Positions 35,013-44,442 of a stretch of 64,000 nt of DNA are shown here, one piece after another (the first letter of the stretch is position 1; each line of letters opens with the position of its first letter). Source of the stretch: Chryseobacterium sp. ON_d1. GTDB taxonomy: Bacteria; Bacteroidota; Bacteroidia; Flavobacteriales; Weeksellaceae. A program made the translations under genes and the position numbers. The notes under the pieces are model-generated. The model was not told where the DNA came from and searched no databases. It worked only from the letters and a program-made list of their open reading frames with translations. The stretch lies in NCBI RefSeq assembly GCF_006829085.1, contig NZ_BJTC01000005.1, positions 124,001 to 188,000 of the forward strand, in the 5' to 3' direction.

Positions 35013-37292
35013 TTACTCTACGCTTGCGGTTTGTACCTGGGTTGTTTTAATATCGGTACCTAATCTCTGCAGGTATGCAATCATTGCTACGATTTCTCTC
35101 TGCTCAAGCGGTATATAGGCTGATCCTTTTGCTGTTTTTTCCCTGGTCATCTGATCTTTTACGTCGGTAGCTTCAGCATAAATACGCTGTACAATTGCTT
35201 TTGACTGATTATCTGCCCATTGGTTGGCAGAATCGATCTGTGCTTTTGTATAAGGAACATCGAAAGCATTTTTCATCAGTTTCATTTTATCCACCATTTG
35301 TGTTTTATCAAGTTTATTGGTAATTAACCATGGGAAACGTGGCATAATAGAGCCGGCAGATGTAATTCTTGGGTTATACATATGTTTGAAATGCCATGAA
35401 TCAGGGTTTCTTCCACCTTCTCTGTGAAGATCCGGTCCTGTTCTTTTGGATCCCCATAAGAATGGTCTGTCGTATATAAACTCTCCTGCTTTTGAATATT
35501 GTCCGTTTTTCCCTTCAAACCTTACCACTTCATCACGGAATGGTCTGATCATCTGAGAGTGGCATGCATTGCATCCTTCACGGATATATAAGTCTCTACC
35601 TTCCAGTTCCAGAGGAGTATAAGGTTTCACGGCTGTAATGGTCGGAACACTTTGCTTTAGGGATAGCGTTGGAACAATTTCCACCAATCCACCAATGGCT
35701 ACTGTGATGAAGGCTAATACAGAAAGGAGAGTAGGGGTTCTTTCCAGCCAAAGGTGTACGCCTTCACCTTCTTTTCTTGCACTTCCAATATTGGCCAGTG
35801 CCGGAGCTTCTGCCGGAACTTCTCTCTGGAATGAACCTGCTTTAATCGTTTTAATAACATTCACCACCATCAGAATGGCTCCTGAAATATAGAATAGTCC
35901 TCCTAAGAATCTCATTTTATAGTAAGGAATGACAGCGGTTACGGTATCCAGCCAGTTTTTCCATAACAGAGTTCCGTCCGGATTAAACTGCTTCCACATC
36001 AATCCCTGTGTGAACCCGGAAATATACATAGGTACAGCGTAGAAAATAATTCCTAATGTCCCCAGCCAGAAATGCCAGTTGGCTAATTTTTTTGACCATA
36101 GCGGTGTTCTCCACATGATCGGGATCAGGTAATAAACAATTCCGAATGCCATAAAACCATTCCATCCGAGTGCACCAATATGCACGTGTCCGATTACCCA
36201 GTCGGTGTAGTGGCCAATTTTATTTAATGATTTTGTTGCTAATAAAGGTCCTTCGAAAGTAGCCATTCCATAACAGGTAACAGCAACTACAAAGAATTTA
36301 AGAATAGGATTTTCTCTTACTTTGTCCCATGCTCCTCTTAGAGTAAGAAGACCATTCAGCATTCCTCCCCATGATGGTGCAATAAGCATAATGGAGAATC
36401 CGGTTCCTACAGCTTGAGCCCATGCCGGCAAAGCTGTATACTGAAGGTGGTGAGGCCCGGCCCAAAGGTATACAAAGATCAGCGACCAGAAGTGAATAAT
36501 GGATAATTTGTATGAGAATACTGGTCGCTGAGCTGCTTTTGGCATAAAATAATACATCAGACCTAATACAGGAGTAGTTAATACGAATGCTACCGCATTA
36601 TGTCCGTACCACCATTGTACTAATGCATCTTTTACGCCGGCATATACAGAATACGATTTCCAGCTTGTGAAAGATAACGGAACTTCGAGGTTATTGAAGA
36701 TATGAAGCATCGCTACAGCGATCCAGGTTGCCATATAGAACCATATTGCTACATATAAATGTCTCACTCTTCTTTTAGCAATAGTTCCGAACATGTTGAT
36801 TCCGAAAATGATCCATGAGAATGCAATTAAGATGTCAATAGGCCATTCATGTTCGGCATATTCTTTAGAAGTATTGATTCCCATAAGGAATGTAATCACT
36901 ACACTTACAATCATCAGCTGCCATGACCAGAAGTGAATCCAGGAAAGGGTATCACTGTACATCCTGGTTTTAAGAAGTCTCTGCATACTGTAGTAAGCAC
37001 CACAGAAAAAGGAGTTACATACGAAGGCAAAAATTACGGCACTCGTATGAAGCATTCTGATTCTTCCGAATCCCATAGCTCCCTGTGTATTGATCAGTCC
37101 CTGAATATTACCCGAAGCCAGGCTTTTAATAGTCGTATCATCCGTACCGAATAAAAATTCAGGCAATTCAGGATAAAAAAGCATCAATGCAGCTGTAAGC
37201 CCCAGCAGAAATCCTACAAGTCCGAATGCGATAGTCGCATAGAGGAATGCTCTGACAATGGTATTGTCATAATTAAATTTTTGCGTCTCCAT
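35013..37292 (-). CDS. ccoNO: cbb3-type cytochrome c oxidase, fused subunits I and II (CcoN-CcoO)
   Basis: The 759-residue protein fuses the multi-helix heme-copper oxidase core CcoN (about 1-500) to the CcoO monoheme cytochrome c (about 520-720). CcoN blocks include MLHTSAVIFAFVCNSFFCGAYY, WWYGHNAVAFVLTTPVLG and HVHIGALGWNGFMAFG, which carry the heme and copper histidines. CcoO has the heme site CNACH (Cys574, Cys577, His578) followed by SQMIRPFRDE. The complex reduces oxygen to water at low oxygen tension in the inner membrane. I chose ATG 37292 over an upstream in-frame TTG at 37301. It heads a two-gene operon with ccoP and is divergent from an XRE regulator gene. Confidence 0.95.
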   Translation of the reverse strand: METQKFNYDNTIVRAFLYATIAFGLVGFLLGLTAALMLFYPELPEFLFGTDDTTIKSLASGNIQGLINTQGAMGFGRIRMLHTSAVIFAFVCNSFFCGAYYSMQRLLKTRMYSDTLSWIHFWSWQLMIVSVVITFLMGINTSKEYAEHEWPIDILIAFSWIIFGINMFGTIAKRRVRHLYVAIWFYMATWIAVAMLHIFNNLEVPLSFTSWKSYSVYAGVKDALVQWWYGHNAVAFVLTTPVLGLMYYFMPKAAQRPVFSYKLSIIHFWSLIFVYLWAGPHHLQYTALPAWAQAVGTGFSIMLIAPSWGGMLNGLLTLRGAWDKVRENPILKFFVVAVTCYGMATFEGPLLATKSLNKIGHYTDWVIGHVHIGALGWNGFMAFGIVYYLIPIMWRTPLWSKKLANWHFWLGTLGIIFYAVPMYISGFTQGLMWKQFNPDGTLLWKNWLDTVTAVIPYYKMRFLGGLFYISGAILMVVNVIKTIKAGSFQREVPAEAPALANIGSARKEGEGVHLWLERTPTLLSVLAFITVAIGGLVEIVPTLSLKQSVPTITAVKPYTPLELEGRDLYIREGCNACHSQMIRPFRDEVVRFEGKNGQYSKAGEFIYDRPFLWGSKRTGPDLHREGGRNPDSWHFKHMYNPRITSAGSIMPRFPWLITNKLDKTQMVDKMKLMKNAFDVPYTKAQIDSANQWADNQSKAIVQRIYAEATDVKDQMTREKTAKGSAYIPLEQREIVAMIAYLQRLGTDIKTTQVQTASVE

Positions 37293-37382
37293 AAATTCCA
37301 ATAGTGTTTACCGAAGTGATATTTTCTCTGAAAAAGGTTTATTTTTTTATCCCTTTTTATAGGTTAAAAGTAAATATCATGT

Positions 37383-37422
37383 AACGTGTATAATGTTTTG
37401 CCAAAGGTATTTATTAACTTTG
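37383..37422. promoter_or_regulatory. Divergent ccoNO / XRE promoter region
   Basis: A minus-strand -7 box TACCTTTG (37402-37409) points toward ccoNO, and a plus-strand -7 box TAACTTTG (37415-37422) points toward the XRE gene; they are only 5 nt apart. An imperfect inverted repeat AACGT-N5-ATGTT (37383-37397) lies where the ccoNO transcript should begin. Strong -33 elements are not evident. The arrangement suggests mutually exclusive or regulator-controlled transcription. Confidence 0.5.
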
Positions 37423-37478
37423 TTGAAGGCTAATAGATAATCTTCTAAAATATACCGAAAACTACTAAAACAGAAACG

Positions 37479-37772
37479 ATGAAAGTATGTGGACAAAATA
37501 TCAGAAAAATACGTAGGAGTAAAGATCTTACGCAGGAGTATATGGCCTTTGAAATGGGAATTTCCCAAAAGGCTTATTCCGATATTGAAAATTCCAAAGT
37601 GAAGATCAATCTGGAAATACTGACTAAAATATCTGATATTTTAGACATCAAACCGTCAGATATCTGTAGTATTTCGCATAAATGCGGGACTGATGGGTTT
37701 GAAGATAAATATCAAAGTCTTTTGGAGTACATGAAAGAGAATAATATATCAATTCCAAAAGAATTTTTGTAA
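37479..37772 (+). CDS. Small XRE-family DNA-binding regulator
   Basis: The 97-residue protein consists mostly of a Cro/CI-type helix-turn-helix (about residues 5-62): NIRKIRRSKDLTQEYMAFEMGISQKAYSDIENSKVKINLEIL contains the turn between the two recognition helices. A short C-terminal tail follows (FEDKYQSLLEYMKENNISIPKEF). It is monocistronic with a strong terminator at 37808-37843 and is divergent from ccoNO, so it may regulate itself and the oxidase operon; this is inferred from position only. XRE proteins of this size also occur as general regulators of envelope or respiration genes, and nothing in the sequence shows a ligand domain. Confidence 0.85.
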   Translation: MKVCGQNIRKIRRSKDLTQEYMAFEMGISQKAYSDIENSKVKINLEILTKISDILDIKPSDICSISHKCGTDGFEDKYQSLLEYMKENNISIPKEFL

Positions 37773-37807
37773 TAATTCCTGTTCTATTAAATTTATTATC
37801 ATAAACA

Positions 37808-37843
37808 ATGATCTCCCCGGACAGAGGGAGATCATATTTTTTT
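37808..37843 (+). terminator. Terminator after the XRE gene
   Basis: A 10-bp perfect stem (ATGATCTCCC with GGGAGATCAT) with an 8-nt loop is followed by a run of T residues. Confidence 0.92.
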
Positions 37844-38015
37844 GCGAACAAAAAAGACTGTGTTTCTAGTATGCCTGATGATCATGGCGTTGATGAGGGA
37901 ACAAATATTGGTTTTTCAAATGTATTATAATCGATGCATTAACAATAAATAATTATGTAGAAAAAAATTCACATAATTGTGGATAAATGTTTACAATAGA
38001 TTTAATTTTCTATGA

Positions 38016-38023
38016 TATATTTG
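38016..38023 (+). promoter_or_regulatory. -7 box for the sensor kinase-response regulator operon
   Basis: TATATTTG matches TAnnTTTG, 27 nt before the ATG at 38051. No -33 TTG at the normal distance. Confidence 0.5.
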
Positions 38024-38050
38024 TCTTAAAATGTAATGCTGTCCCACTGA

Positions 38051-41020
38051 ATGAAGTTTATCTCCTTTATTTCACTTTTATTTTTTCTATGTATCAGCGG
38101 GCAAAGTTATACTACCCAATGGTATAATATGGACAATGGACTGCCTCAAAACAGTATCAAAGACATTGTAAAGGATAAATATGGTTTTATCTGGCTGTCT
38201 ATGGAAGGCAGGATCCTGAGATATGACGGAAGTAACTTCGTACAGTATAATAATTTTAAACTTAAGAATTTAAGCTTTGGAGATTTCTATGGAAATATAA
38301 AAAAAGACAGTATTTCCGTTTTTAATATTTCTGAGAAGAAAGTTCTGCTGATTTCCCGAAGACATCCGGAAATTATAGTGGCCAATAATACGTTTGAGTA
38401 CGGAGGAGCTTTCAAAGGTAAGATCTATAAAAGAATTGTAAGAAATACCATTACTGCAAGATATATTTCTTATTATATCAATTCATACTATGTTCAGCTG
38501 GATGAAGGATCATACTATTTTGAAGATGACAATATTATTTACGTTGATAAAAAAAGCAGGAAAAGGACTCTCGTTGCTGCCGGGTTTTCTTGTGACCGTT
38601 TAAAAAGAATGTTTGCTTATGGTGAGTATATATTCATCAGTGATCCGGTCAGAAAGAAAATAATCCGATTGTACAGAGGAACATTATCGGAGATAGAAGC
38701 TCCTTCTCTCTATACAGATCCTGAAACCAGAATGTACTGGCAGCAAATCTCCGGACAGGTATTTATAATTCGCCAGGGTAAAATATACAGGAGCGAATTC
38801 TCAGGAGGTCAGTTAAAACTCTCTTTTCTATTAGAGTATAAGGATATTGATAAAGATCTTTCCGGTGCTATGTTTTATGATGAGACTGTCCGAAAGCTCT
38901 ATATCGGGAGTTCTATTAATGGACTGAAGATTCTGAGTTTATCGGATTTTTCGGTTTCCAGGAAAAATTTGCCCTACCAGGATGAGGTTTGCTATGCTGC
39001 AGTTGCCTATGGAGACAGCTCTGTTTTGACACAGGAGGGAATAAAGTATTCCCGTAATACTTCAGAGAGAGTGTTTGGGGCGCCTCAGTCTTATGATAAG
39101 AGGTATATATTTGAAGATAATACAGGAAATCTTGTGTACAGGGAAAATAATTCTATTCATGTAAGATATAAAAATACCGGATTTACAAAATACGATTCTA
39201 TTTCCTTTAAAGGTAAAGAGATTGATGGAGTTTACAAAAACGGAGGTCTTTATAGTGCATCCATCGTCGATAGGAATCAGTTTTACCTGTATCTGTTTTA
39301 TCATGATAATTTTAAGCGAATTGAAAAGATTATTCCCTGTGGAGATAATATAGATGTTGTTTTCAGGTATAATAAAGATCTTCTGTATCTGGGAAGCGGC
39401 GGAGGAATTTATGTATATTCTTTTTCCCGGAACAAAGTGATAAAGCAGATTGGAAAGGGTCTTCCTGTAAAACAGATGGCCAGAACAAAGGATGGAAATA
39501 TTTGGTTTACCACTTACAACAGTGGAATTTACTTAATAAAAGATCAGAAAGCAGTCAGAGTTCCCCCTGATAAAAATAATTTTCTGGCGAATGCACATTA
39601 CCTGCTGGAAGATCAGCATTCCAATATATGGATCTCTTCTGACAACGGATTGTTTAGGATTCATAAAAATGATCTCCTGCAGTATATGACAACACCGCAG
39701 GGCGCTATCACTTATTACCGGTATACTAAAAAACATGGCCTTTTAAATAATGAATTCAACGGAAGTGAAAACCCTTGTGCCCATCAACTGAAGGACGGCC
39801 AATTTGTATTTCCGTCCATGGAAGGATTTGTGTTCTTTAATCCCGAAAATATCAGAACTTATTATCCGGGCAGGAAAGATATTTATTTGGAAAGAGCAAG
39901 GGTAAAAGGGAAAATGACTCAGCTGAAAGATAAGCTCTTTCTGGAATGCGGATACAAAAATGCTGAGCTTTATATAGATATTCCCTACTATTCCGATCTG
40001 GAAAATATCTATTTGCAGGCTAAACTTGATAATGAAGATAGTTCGTGGGTCAATATCAGGAGTGATAAAACATTCCGGTTTTCGGGTATAGAACCGGGGA
40101 ATTACAATCTTATTGTTCGTTTTTTGTCTTCTGAAACCGGGAAATTCGTTTATAAAACCCTTCCGGTAGAAGTTGAGGCTTATTTTTATCAGACGGTGTT
40201 CTTTAAAATTCTGATCGTTGGTATTATCATTTTCATCATTCTGGTAATCGTACAGGTAAGGACCAATTTTTTAAGGTTGAAAAATAAAGTGCTGAAAAAC
40301 ACCCTGGATCATAAAGACAAAGAACTGCTGGAAACGAATAATAAACTTAAAAATGAATCCGACTATCAAAAAAAACTGGTAGAAAGCATCAGTCATGATA
40401 TTACAACACCTGTAAAGTTTATAGCACTCCTTTCACAGGAACTTAATGAGTCTGAAGATCCGAAAACACAGAAAAAATATTTCGACAGTATTTATAAAAC
40501 CTCAGAGCAGCTCTATAAATTTACATTAAGCCTTAAAGAGTATACGGAATTGTATAAACAGGAAAATACAGAAAGCGAAGAATATTCCATCTATGATCTT
40601 ATTGAAACTAAAAGATTGTTGTTTGAAGAAATAGCAGCTCAGAAAAATACATTTATATCTAATTTTTGTGATCATCAACTGAAGACCAGGCTCAATAGAA
40701 ATATTCTCCTTGCAGTTTTTCATAATATTATTGATAATGCAGTGAAAAATACTTCAGACGGAGAAATTATTATCACATCAGCCTCTGCAGAATCCTATAT
40801 GGAAGTCAGTATTGCGGATACCGGTACCGGAATGTCTAGTGAACAGATGACCTATTATTCCGGACTGTTCAGGAAAAAAGAGAATGAACATATGATTTTT
40901 AAAAATTACGGGTTAGGCCTTCATATGGTTGCACAGTTGGTAAGGAAGATAAATTCCGAAATGACTTTTCATAAAAATACTCCACAAGGAACCCTCATTA
41001 AAATCCTTATTAAAATATGA
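38051..41020 (+). CDS. Propeller-type membrane sensor histidine kinase
   Basis: The 989-residue kinase has a signal peptide (about 1-18), a large periplasmic beta-propeller region with repeated motifs such as DKYGFIWLSMEGRILRYDG, TKDGNIWFTTYNSGIYLI and DQHSNIWISSDNGLFRI, a Y_Y_Y-like domain (about 640-710), and a transmembrane helix (about 717-740). Then come a coil, an H-box SISHDITTPVKF with phospho-acceptor His782, and an HATPase domain with N-box HNIIDNAVKN, G1 DTGTGMS and G2 YGLGLHMV. It would sense an extracytoplasmic cue and phosphorylate the response regulator encoded with a 4-bp overlap downstream. There is no receiver or AraC domain fused, so it is not a hybrid sensor. The ligand is unknown. 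Confidence 0.92.
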   Translation: MKFISFISLLFFLCISGQSYTTQWYNMDNGLPQNSIKDIVKDKYGFIWLSMEGRILRYDGSNFVQYNNFKLKNLSFGDFYGNIKKDSISVFNISEKKVLLISRRHPEIIVANNTFEYGGAFKGKIYKRIVRNTITARYISYYINSYYVQLDEGSYYFEDDNIIYVDKKSRKRTLVAAGFSCDRLKRMFAYGEYIFISDPVRKKIIRLYRGTLSEIEAPSLYTDPETRMYWQQISGQVFIIRQGKIYRSEFSGGQLKLSFLLEYKDIDKDLSGAMFYDETVRKLYIGSSINGLKILSLSDFSVSRKNLPYQDEVCYAAVAYGDSSVLTQEGIKYSRNTSERVFGAPQSYDKRYIFEDNTGNLVYRENNSIHVRYKNTGFTKYDSISFKGKEIDGVYKNGGLYSASIVDRNQFYLYLFYHDNFKRIEKIIPCGDNIDVVFRYNKDLLYLGSGGGIYVYSFSRNKVIKQIGKGLPVKQMARTKDGNIWFTTYNSGIYLIKDQKAVRVPPDKNNFLANAHYLLEDQHSNIWISSDNGLFRIHKNDLLQYMTTPQGAITYYRYTKKHGLLNNEFNGSENPCAHQLKDGQFVFPSMEGFVFFNPENIRTYYPGRKDIYLERARVKGKMTQLKDKLFLECGYKNAELYIDIPYYSDLENIYLQAKLDNEDSSWVNIRSDKTFRFSGIEPGNYNLIVRFLSSETGKFVYKTLPVEVEAYFYQTVFFKILIVGIIIFIILVIVQVRTNFLRLKNKVLKNTLDHKDKELLETNNKLKNESDYQKKLVESISHDITTPVKFIALLSQELNESEDPKTQKKYFDSIYKTSEQLYKFTLSLKEYTELYKQENTESEEYSIYDLIETKRLLFEEIAAQKNTFISNFCDHQLKTRLNRNILLAVFHNIIDNAVKNTSDGEIIITSASAESYMEVSIADTGTGMSSEQMTYYSGLFRKKENEHMIFKNYGLGLHMVAQLVRKINSEMTFHKNTPQGTLIKILIKI

Positions 41021-41631
41021 CAAAAAAAATACTTATTGCCGATGACCATCATGTGGTGCGGATCGGAACTGCTATGATCCTAGAGAAAAACTTTAATCAT
41101 TTCGAAGTAGATTTTGCCGAAACGTATGACGAGGTAAAACAGAAAATTGAATCTGAAAAATATGATCTGATTATTCTTGATATTGAACTTCCCGGAAGTA
41201 TTCTGAAATCAATGGTCAAAGAAATTAAAGCCATTTCTCCGGAAACTTTTATTCTGATATTTACTTCCTATAAAGAGAATATTGCACTGCAATATATTGA
41301 AGAAGGGGCCAACGGCTTTCTTAATAAACAAAGTGACCCTGAAAATTTTGTCAAAGCTGTTGAAGCAATCTTTAGAGATGGCTATTATTACACTACCGGG
41401 ATTATAAACGAAATTTTGAAAGGGAACCAAAAGAAAAAGGCAATTGAAAATTTATCAGAAAGAGAACTGCAGGTTTTTAATCTTTTGGCCAAAGGAAACG
41501 GTAATCTTGAAATCGCAAATGCCCTTAATATCGAAGAATCTACCGTGGGAACCTACAAAAGAAGAGTCTATCAGAAATTAAAAATTTCCAATCTTGTTGA
41601 ACTGCTGGAAATCTATAGTGAAATTCATTAA
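41017..41631 (+). CDS. LuxR/NarL-family response regulator
   Basis: The 204-residue protein has a receiver domain with Asp9-Asp10, phospho-acceptor Asp55 in LIILDIELPG, and Lys104. A C-terminal LuxR-type helix-turn-helix (about 145-200) includes LSERELQVFNLLAKGNGNLEIANALNIEESTVGTYKRRVYQKL. Its ATG overlaps the kinase stop by 4 nt (ATGA), so it is the cognate output partner. Targets are not shown; the next gene downstream, 123 nt away, is a secreted VGVNTPNPQG-type protein and a candidate target. The second residue of the recognition helix region deviates little from NarL-type proteins. Confidence 0.93.
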   Translation: MTKKILIADDHHVVRIGTAMILEKNFNHFEVDFAETYDEVKQKIESEKYDLIILDIELPGSILKSMVKEIKAISPETFILIFTSYKENIALQYIEEGANGFLNKQSDPENFVKAVEAIFRDGYYYTTGIINEILKGNQKKKAIENLSERELQVFNLLAKGNGNLEIANALNIEESTVGTYKRRVYQKLKISNLVELLEIYSEIH

Positions 41632-41754
41632 AACAAGCTTCCTGAAGTCATAATATCACTACCGTTTTGTGGAAAAATCCGTACAGAATCTGTTCTTCAA
41701 ATATTCATTTTTAGCCGTAGGTTAGTGTCTCAATAATTTTTAAAAACAATTTCA

Positions 41755-42579
41755 ATGAAAAAGATTTATGTTATGGTTTTAGGGTTTTTTGTGAACTTTG
41801 CCGTTGCACAGGTTGGGGTGAATACTCCAAATCCCCAGGGAATGTTTCATTTGGATGGGAAAAAAAATAATGAAGCATCAGGTCCCGTGAGTCCTGCCAA
41901 CCAGGCCGATGATGTAGTAATGACTGCTGATGGTCATATAGGTATTGGGAATAACAATCCGGCTGCAAGCTTGGATATCAAGACAGCAGGGACGTTGGCT
42001 GCGCCGGTATCAGGAATAAAAATTGCAGATGGAGCACAAAATGAAAATTATGTTCTGACTTCTGATGTGAATGGCAACGGTCTATGGAAACCCGTGAGGC
42101 TTACCGTTGTAAGAGGGACCAATGGTCCGGGAGTAGATATTCCTTTTATATTTACTAATGGATTCAGTTATACAGGTTCTTATATCGATTTGCCTCCCGG
42201 GAAATGGCTGGTCACTGTTCAGCAACTTATTATTCCTGCAGGAGCTGTATTAATCAGTGATCAGTGGATGTGGCTGAGAACGAGCTTTTCAGATCAGGCC
42301 GGTATTGTACCGGGAGATGTAGCTGATATTTCTGGTGATATTTCCCAGGCTCCGGTCCTTGTGAGCGGACTCATTCAGGGACCAACAGCTCCAACACTTA
42401 CACGATTTTCTATTATTCAGGGAAGTCTGGTGATCAACAATTCATCAGGTGCTGTAAAAAGATACAAATACATAGCAGGAAATAATGTAATCGGAGGTGC
42501 ACAGACAACGGCTACTTACTTCCAGGGATTTGGAGGAAACTTTTCCGAAAATATCATTTATGCAGTGCCTACAAACTAA
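41755..42579 (+). CDS. Secreted VGxNTPNPQG-family protein, paralogue A
   Basis: The 274-residue protein has a signal peptide (about 1-18) ending just before QVGVNTPNPQGMFHLDGKKNN, the hallmark N-terminus of this paralogous set. Next comes a tail-fibre-like module (HIGIGNNNPAASLDIKTAGTLA, about 60-85) and a C-terminal beta-rich domain (about 118-274) with IDLPPGKWLVTVQQL, which aligns with that of paralogue B (47161-48462) through to NFSENIIYAV / VWSENAIYAV. It has no T9SS domain, so secretion beyond the periplasm is uncertain. Function unknown; structural or adhesive is a guess. It lies downstream of the kinase-regulator pair and ends at the terminator at 42644-42671. Confidence 0.75.
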   Translation: MKKIYVMVLGFFVNFAVAQVGVNTPNPQGMFHLDGKKNNEASGPVSPANQADDVVMTADGHIGIGNNNPAASLDIKTAGTLAAPVSGIKIADGAQNENYVLTSDVNGNGLWKPVRLTVVRGTNGPGVDIPFIFTNGFSYTGSYIDLPPGKWLVTVQQLIIPAGAVLISDQWMWLRTSFSDQAGIVPGDVADISGDISQAPVLVSGLIQGPTAPTLTRFSIIQGSLVINNSSGAVKRYKYIAGNNVIGGAQTTATYFQGFGGNFSENIIYAVPTN

Positions 42580-42643
42580 ATGACAATTATAAGGATTAAG
42601 GCTTTATAAAGAAAGATCAATGATTTTATATTAGTGTTCAGAT

Positions 42644-42671
42644 AAACCTTAGCAAATTGCTGAGGTTTTTT
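42644..42671 (+). terminator. Terminator after paralogue A
   Basis: Stem AAACCTTAGC with GCTGAGGTTT (one wobble pair), short loop, and a T-run. Confidence 0.85.
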
Positions 42672-42765
42672 CTGGTCTGTTCCATTACCTATTGCCAATT
42701 TCCCCGATGGAATATGAATTCCTCTGAAAAGTTTTTATATATTTAGCGACCGAATAATTCATTCA

Positions 42766-44184
42766 ATGAACAACGAAAATAATACAGGACAAAACGAGAA
42801 TTTAGTTAGAGGATTAACAAATCGACACATACAATTAATTGCCCTTGGAGGTGCCATAGGAACAGGGTTATTCCTGGGAATCGGACCAGCTGCAGTACTG
42901 GCTGGACCATCCGTAATTTTAGGCTATGCTTTAGCAGGTATTATCGCCTTTTTTATTATGCGGCAGCTGGGTGAAATGGTAGTTCAGGAACCCGTTTCTG
43001 GAAGTTTCAGCTATTTTGCGTATAAATATTGGGGAAATTTCCCCGGATTTGCTTCCGGATGGAACTACTGGATTCTCTATATTCTTGTAAGTATGGCAGA
43101 GCTCACGGCAATCGGACATTATATTCACTTCTGGTGGCCGGAAATACCGCTCTGGGTTTCCAGTTTATTTTTCTTTGTGGTAATCAATGCGCTTAATCTT
43201 GCTTCTGTAAAGGTATACGGAGAAACAGAATTCTGGTTTTCCATTATTAAAGTAGTGGCTATTATTGCGATGATTATTTTCGGAATATACCTTTTAATAA
43301 GCGGTACAGGAGGAGAAAAAGCAAGCATTACCAATCTGTGGAATGACGGAGGATTTTTCCCAAAAGGATTATTTAATAAAACAGAAAGCGGATATTCAGG
43401 ACTATTTGCAGCAATGGCCATGATCATGTTCTCTTTCGGAGGACTGGAGCTGATTGGTATTACGGCTGCAGAAGCAAAGAATCCGGAAAAAACAATTCCG
43501 CAGGCAACCAATCAGGTAATCTACAGAATCCTTATTTTCTACGTAGGTGCTTTGGTGATCCTGTTTTCATTAAGCCCATGGAGAGATATTACAGAAGGAT
43601 CCAGCCCGTTTGTCATGGTATTTCAAAATCTGAACGGACTTGAATTCAGCCTTTTTGGTAAAGTGATTCAGTTCAATACACTGATTGCCAATGTACTCAA
43701 CCTGATCGTTCTGACAGCTGCTTTGTCAGTGTATAACAGCAGTGTTTACAGCAACAGCAGAATGCTTTTCGGATTGGCTCAGCAAGGGAATGCTCCGAAA
43801 TTTTTAAAAAAGCTGAATAAAAATGCAGTTCCGATCAACGCAATCATTGTTTCTTCTTGCTTTGCAGGGATCTGTATCATCATCAATAAACTGGTTCCGG
43901 AAAAAGCTTTTGAATATTTAATGGCTTTGGTGGTATCTACATTGATCATCAACTGGCTGATGATATGCTACACTCATTTAAAGTTTAAAAAAACAATAAG
44001 CAAAGAAGGAGTTCATTCAAAATTTCCATCTATTTTTTATCCGATCTCTAACTATATCTGCATTGCATTTCTGGTTTTGATTTTAGGGTTAATGAGTATT
44101 ACAGGAATGGAAATACAGGTGATTCTGATTCCGATATGGATTGGTTTTTTGTTCGCGATGTATAAATTATACAAACCGAGTTAA
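42766..44184 (+). CDS. APC-superfamily amino-acid permease
   Basis: The 472-residue permease has about 12 transmembrane helices and amino-acid transporter (AAT) family motifs: the first-helix motif ALGGAIGTGLFLGIGPA, PVSGSFSYFAYKYWG, and SFGGLELIGITAAEAKNPEKTIPQATNQV. Members are inner-membrane proton symporters for amino acids such as aromatic residues, proline, asparagine or GABA. The exact substrate cannot be read from the sequence. It is monocistronic, with a strong terminator at 44213-44248. The ATG follows a TATATTTA box that differs from the -7 consensus by one base. Confidence 0.93.
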   Translation: MNNENNTGQNENLVRGLTNRHIQLIALGGAIGTGLFLGIGPAAVLAGPSVILGYALAGIIAFFIMRQLGEMVVQEPVSGSFSYFAYKYWGNFPGFASGWNYWILYILVSMAELTAIGHYIHFWWPEIPLWVSSLFFFVVINALNLASVKVYGETEFWFSIIKVVAIIAMIIFGIYLLISGTGGEKASITNLWNDGGFFPKGLFNKTESGYSGLFAAMAMIMFSFGGLELIGITAAEAKNPEKTIPQATNQVIYRILIFYVGALVILFSLSPWRDITEGSSPFVMVFQNLNGLEFSLFGKVIQFNTLIANVLNLIVLTAALSVYNSSVYSNSRMLFGLAQQGNAPKFLKKLNKNAVPINAIIVSSCFAGICIIINKLVPEKAFEYLMALVVSTLIINWLMICYTHLKFKKTISKEGVHSKFPSIFYPISNYICIAFLVLILGLMSITGMEIQVILIPIWIGFLFAMYKLYKPS

Positions 44185-44212
44185 GTATTTAAAACAAACT
44201 TACATATGTTTT

Positions 44213-44248
44213 AAAAAGGTGAAAATCATTTGATTTTCACCTTTTTTT
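44213..44248 (+). terminator. Terminator after the amino-acid permease
   Basis: A 16-bp perfect stem starting AAAAAGGTGAAAATCA on the 5' side, 2-nt minimum loop, and a T-run. Confidence 0.93.
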
Positions 44249-44442
44249 GATTCCTTTCTTATCTCAAGAAGAATTTCTGTCTGTAAAAACAATTCAGGGA
44301 TATCTCATATGTTTTCGGTTATTTTTCGTACATTAGTAAGAGGTTATATTTCAAATTCAGGTGAGAATTATAATCTGTTTGAAATTCCTGCGGATAAGCC
44401 GAAAACCGTTTCAAAAAGTAGGCAGAACCAAAAAAGACACCT

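Noticed and set aside
38051..41020. Hybrid two-component system
   Set aside because: The kinase ends after its ATPase domain and the receiver is a separate overlapping gene, so it is a classical pair and not a hybrid.
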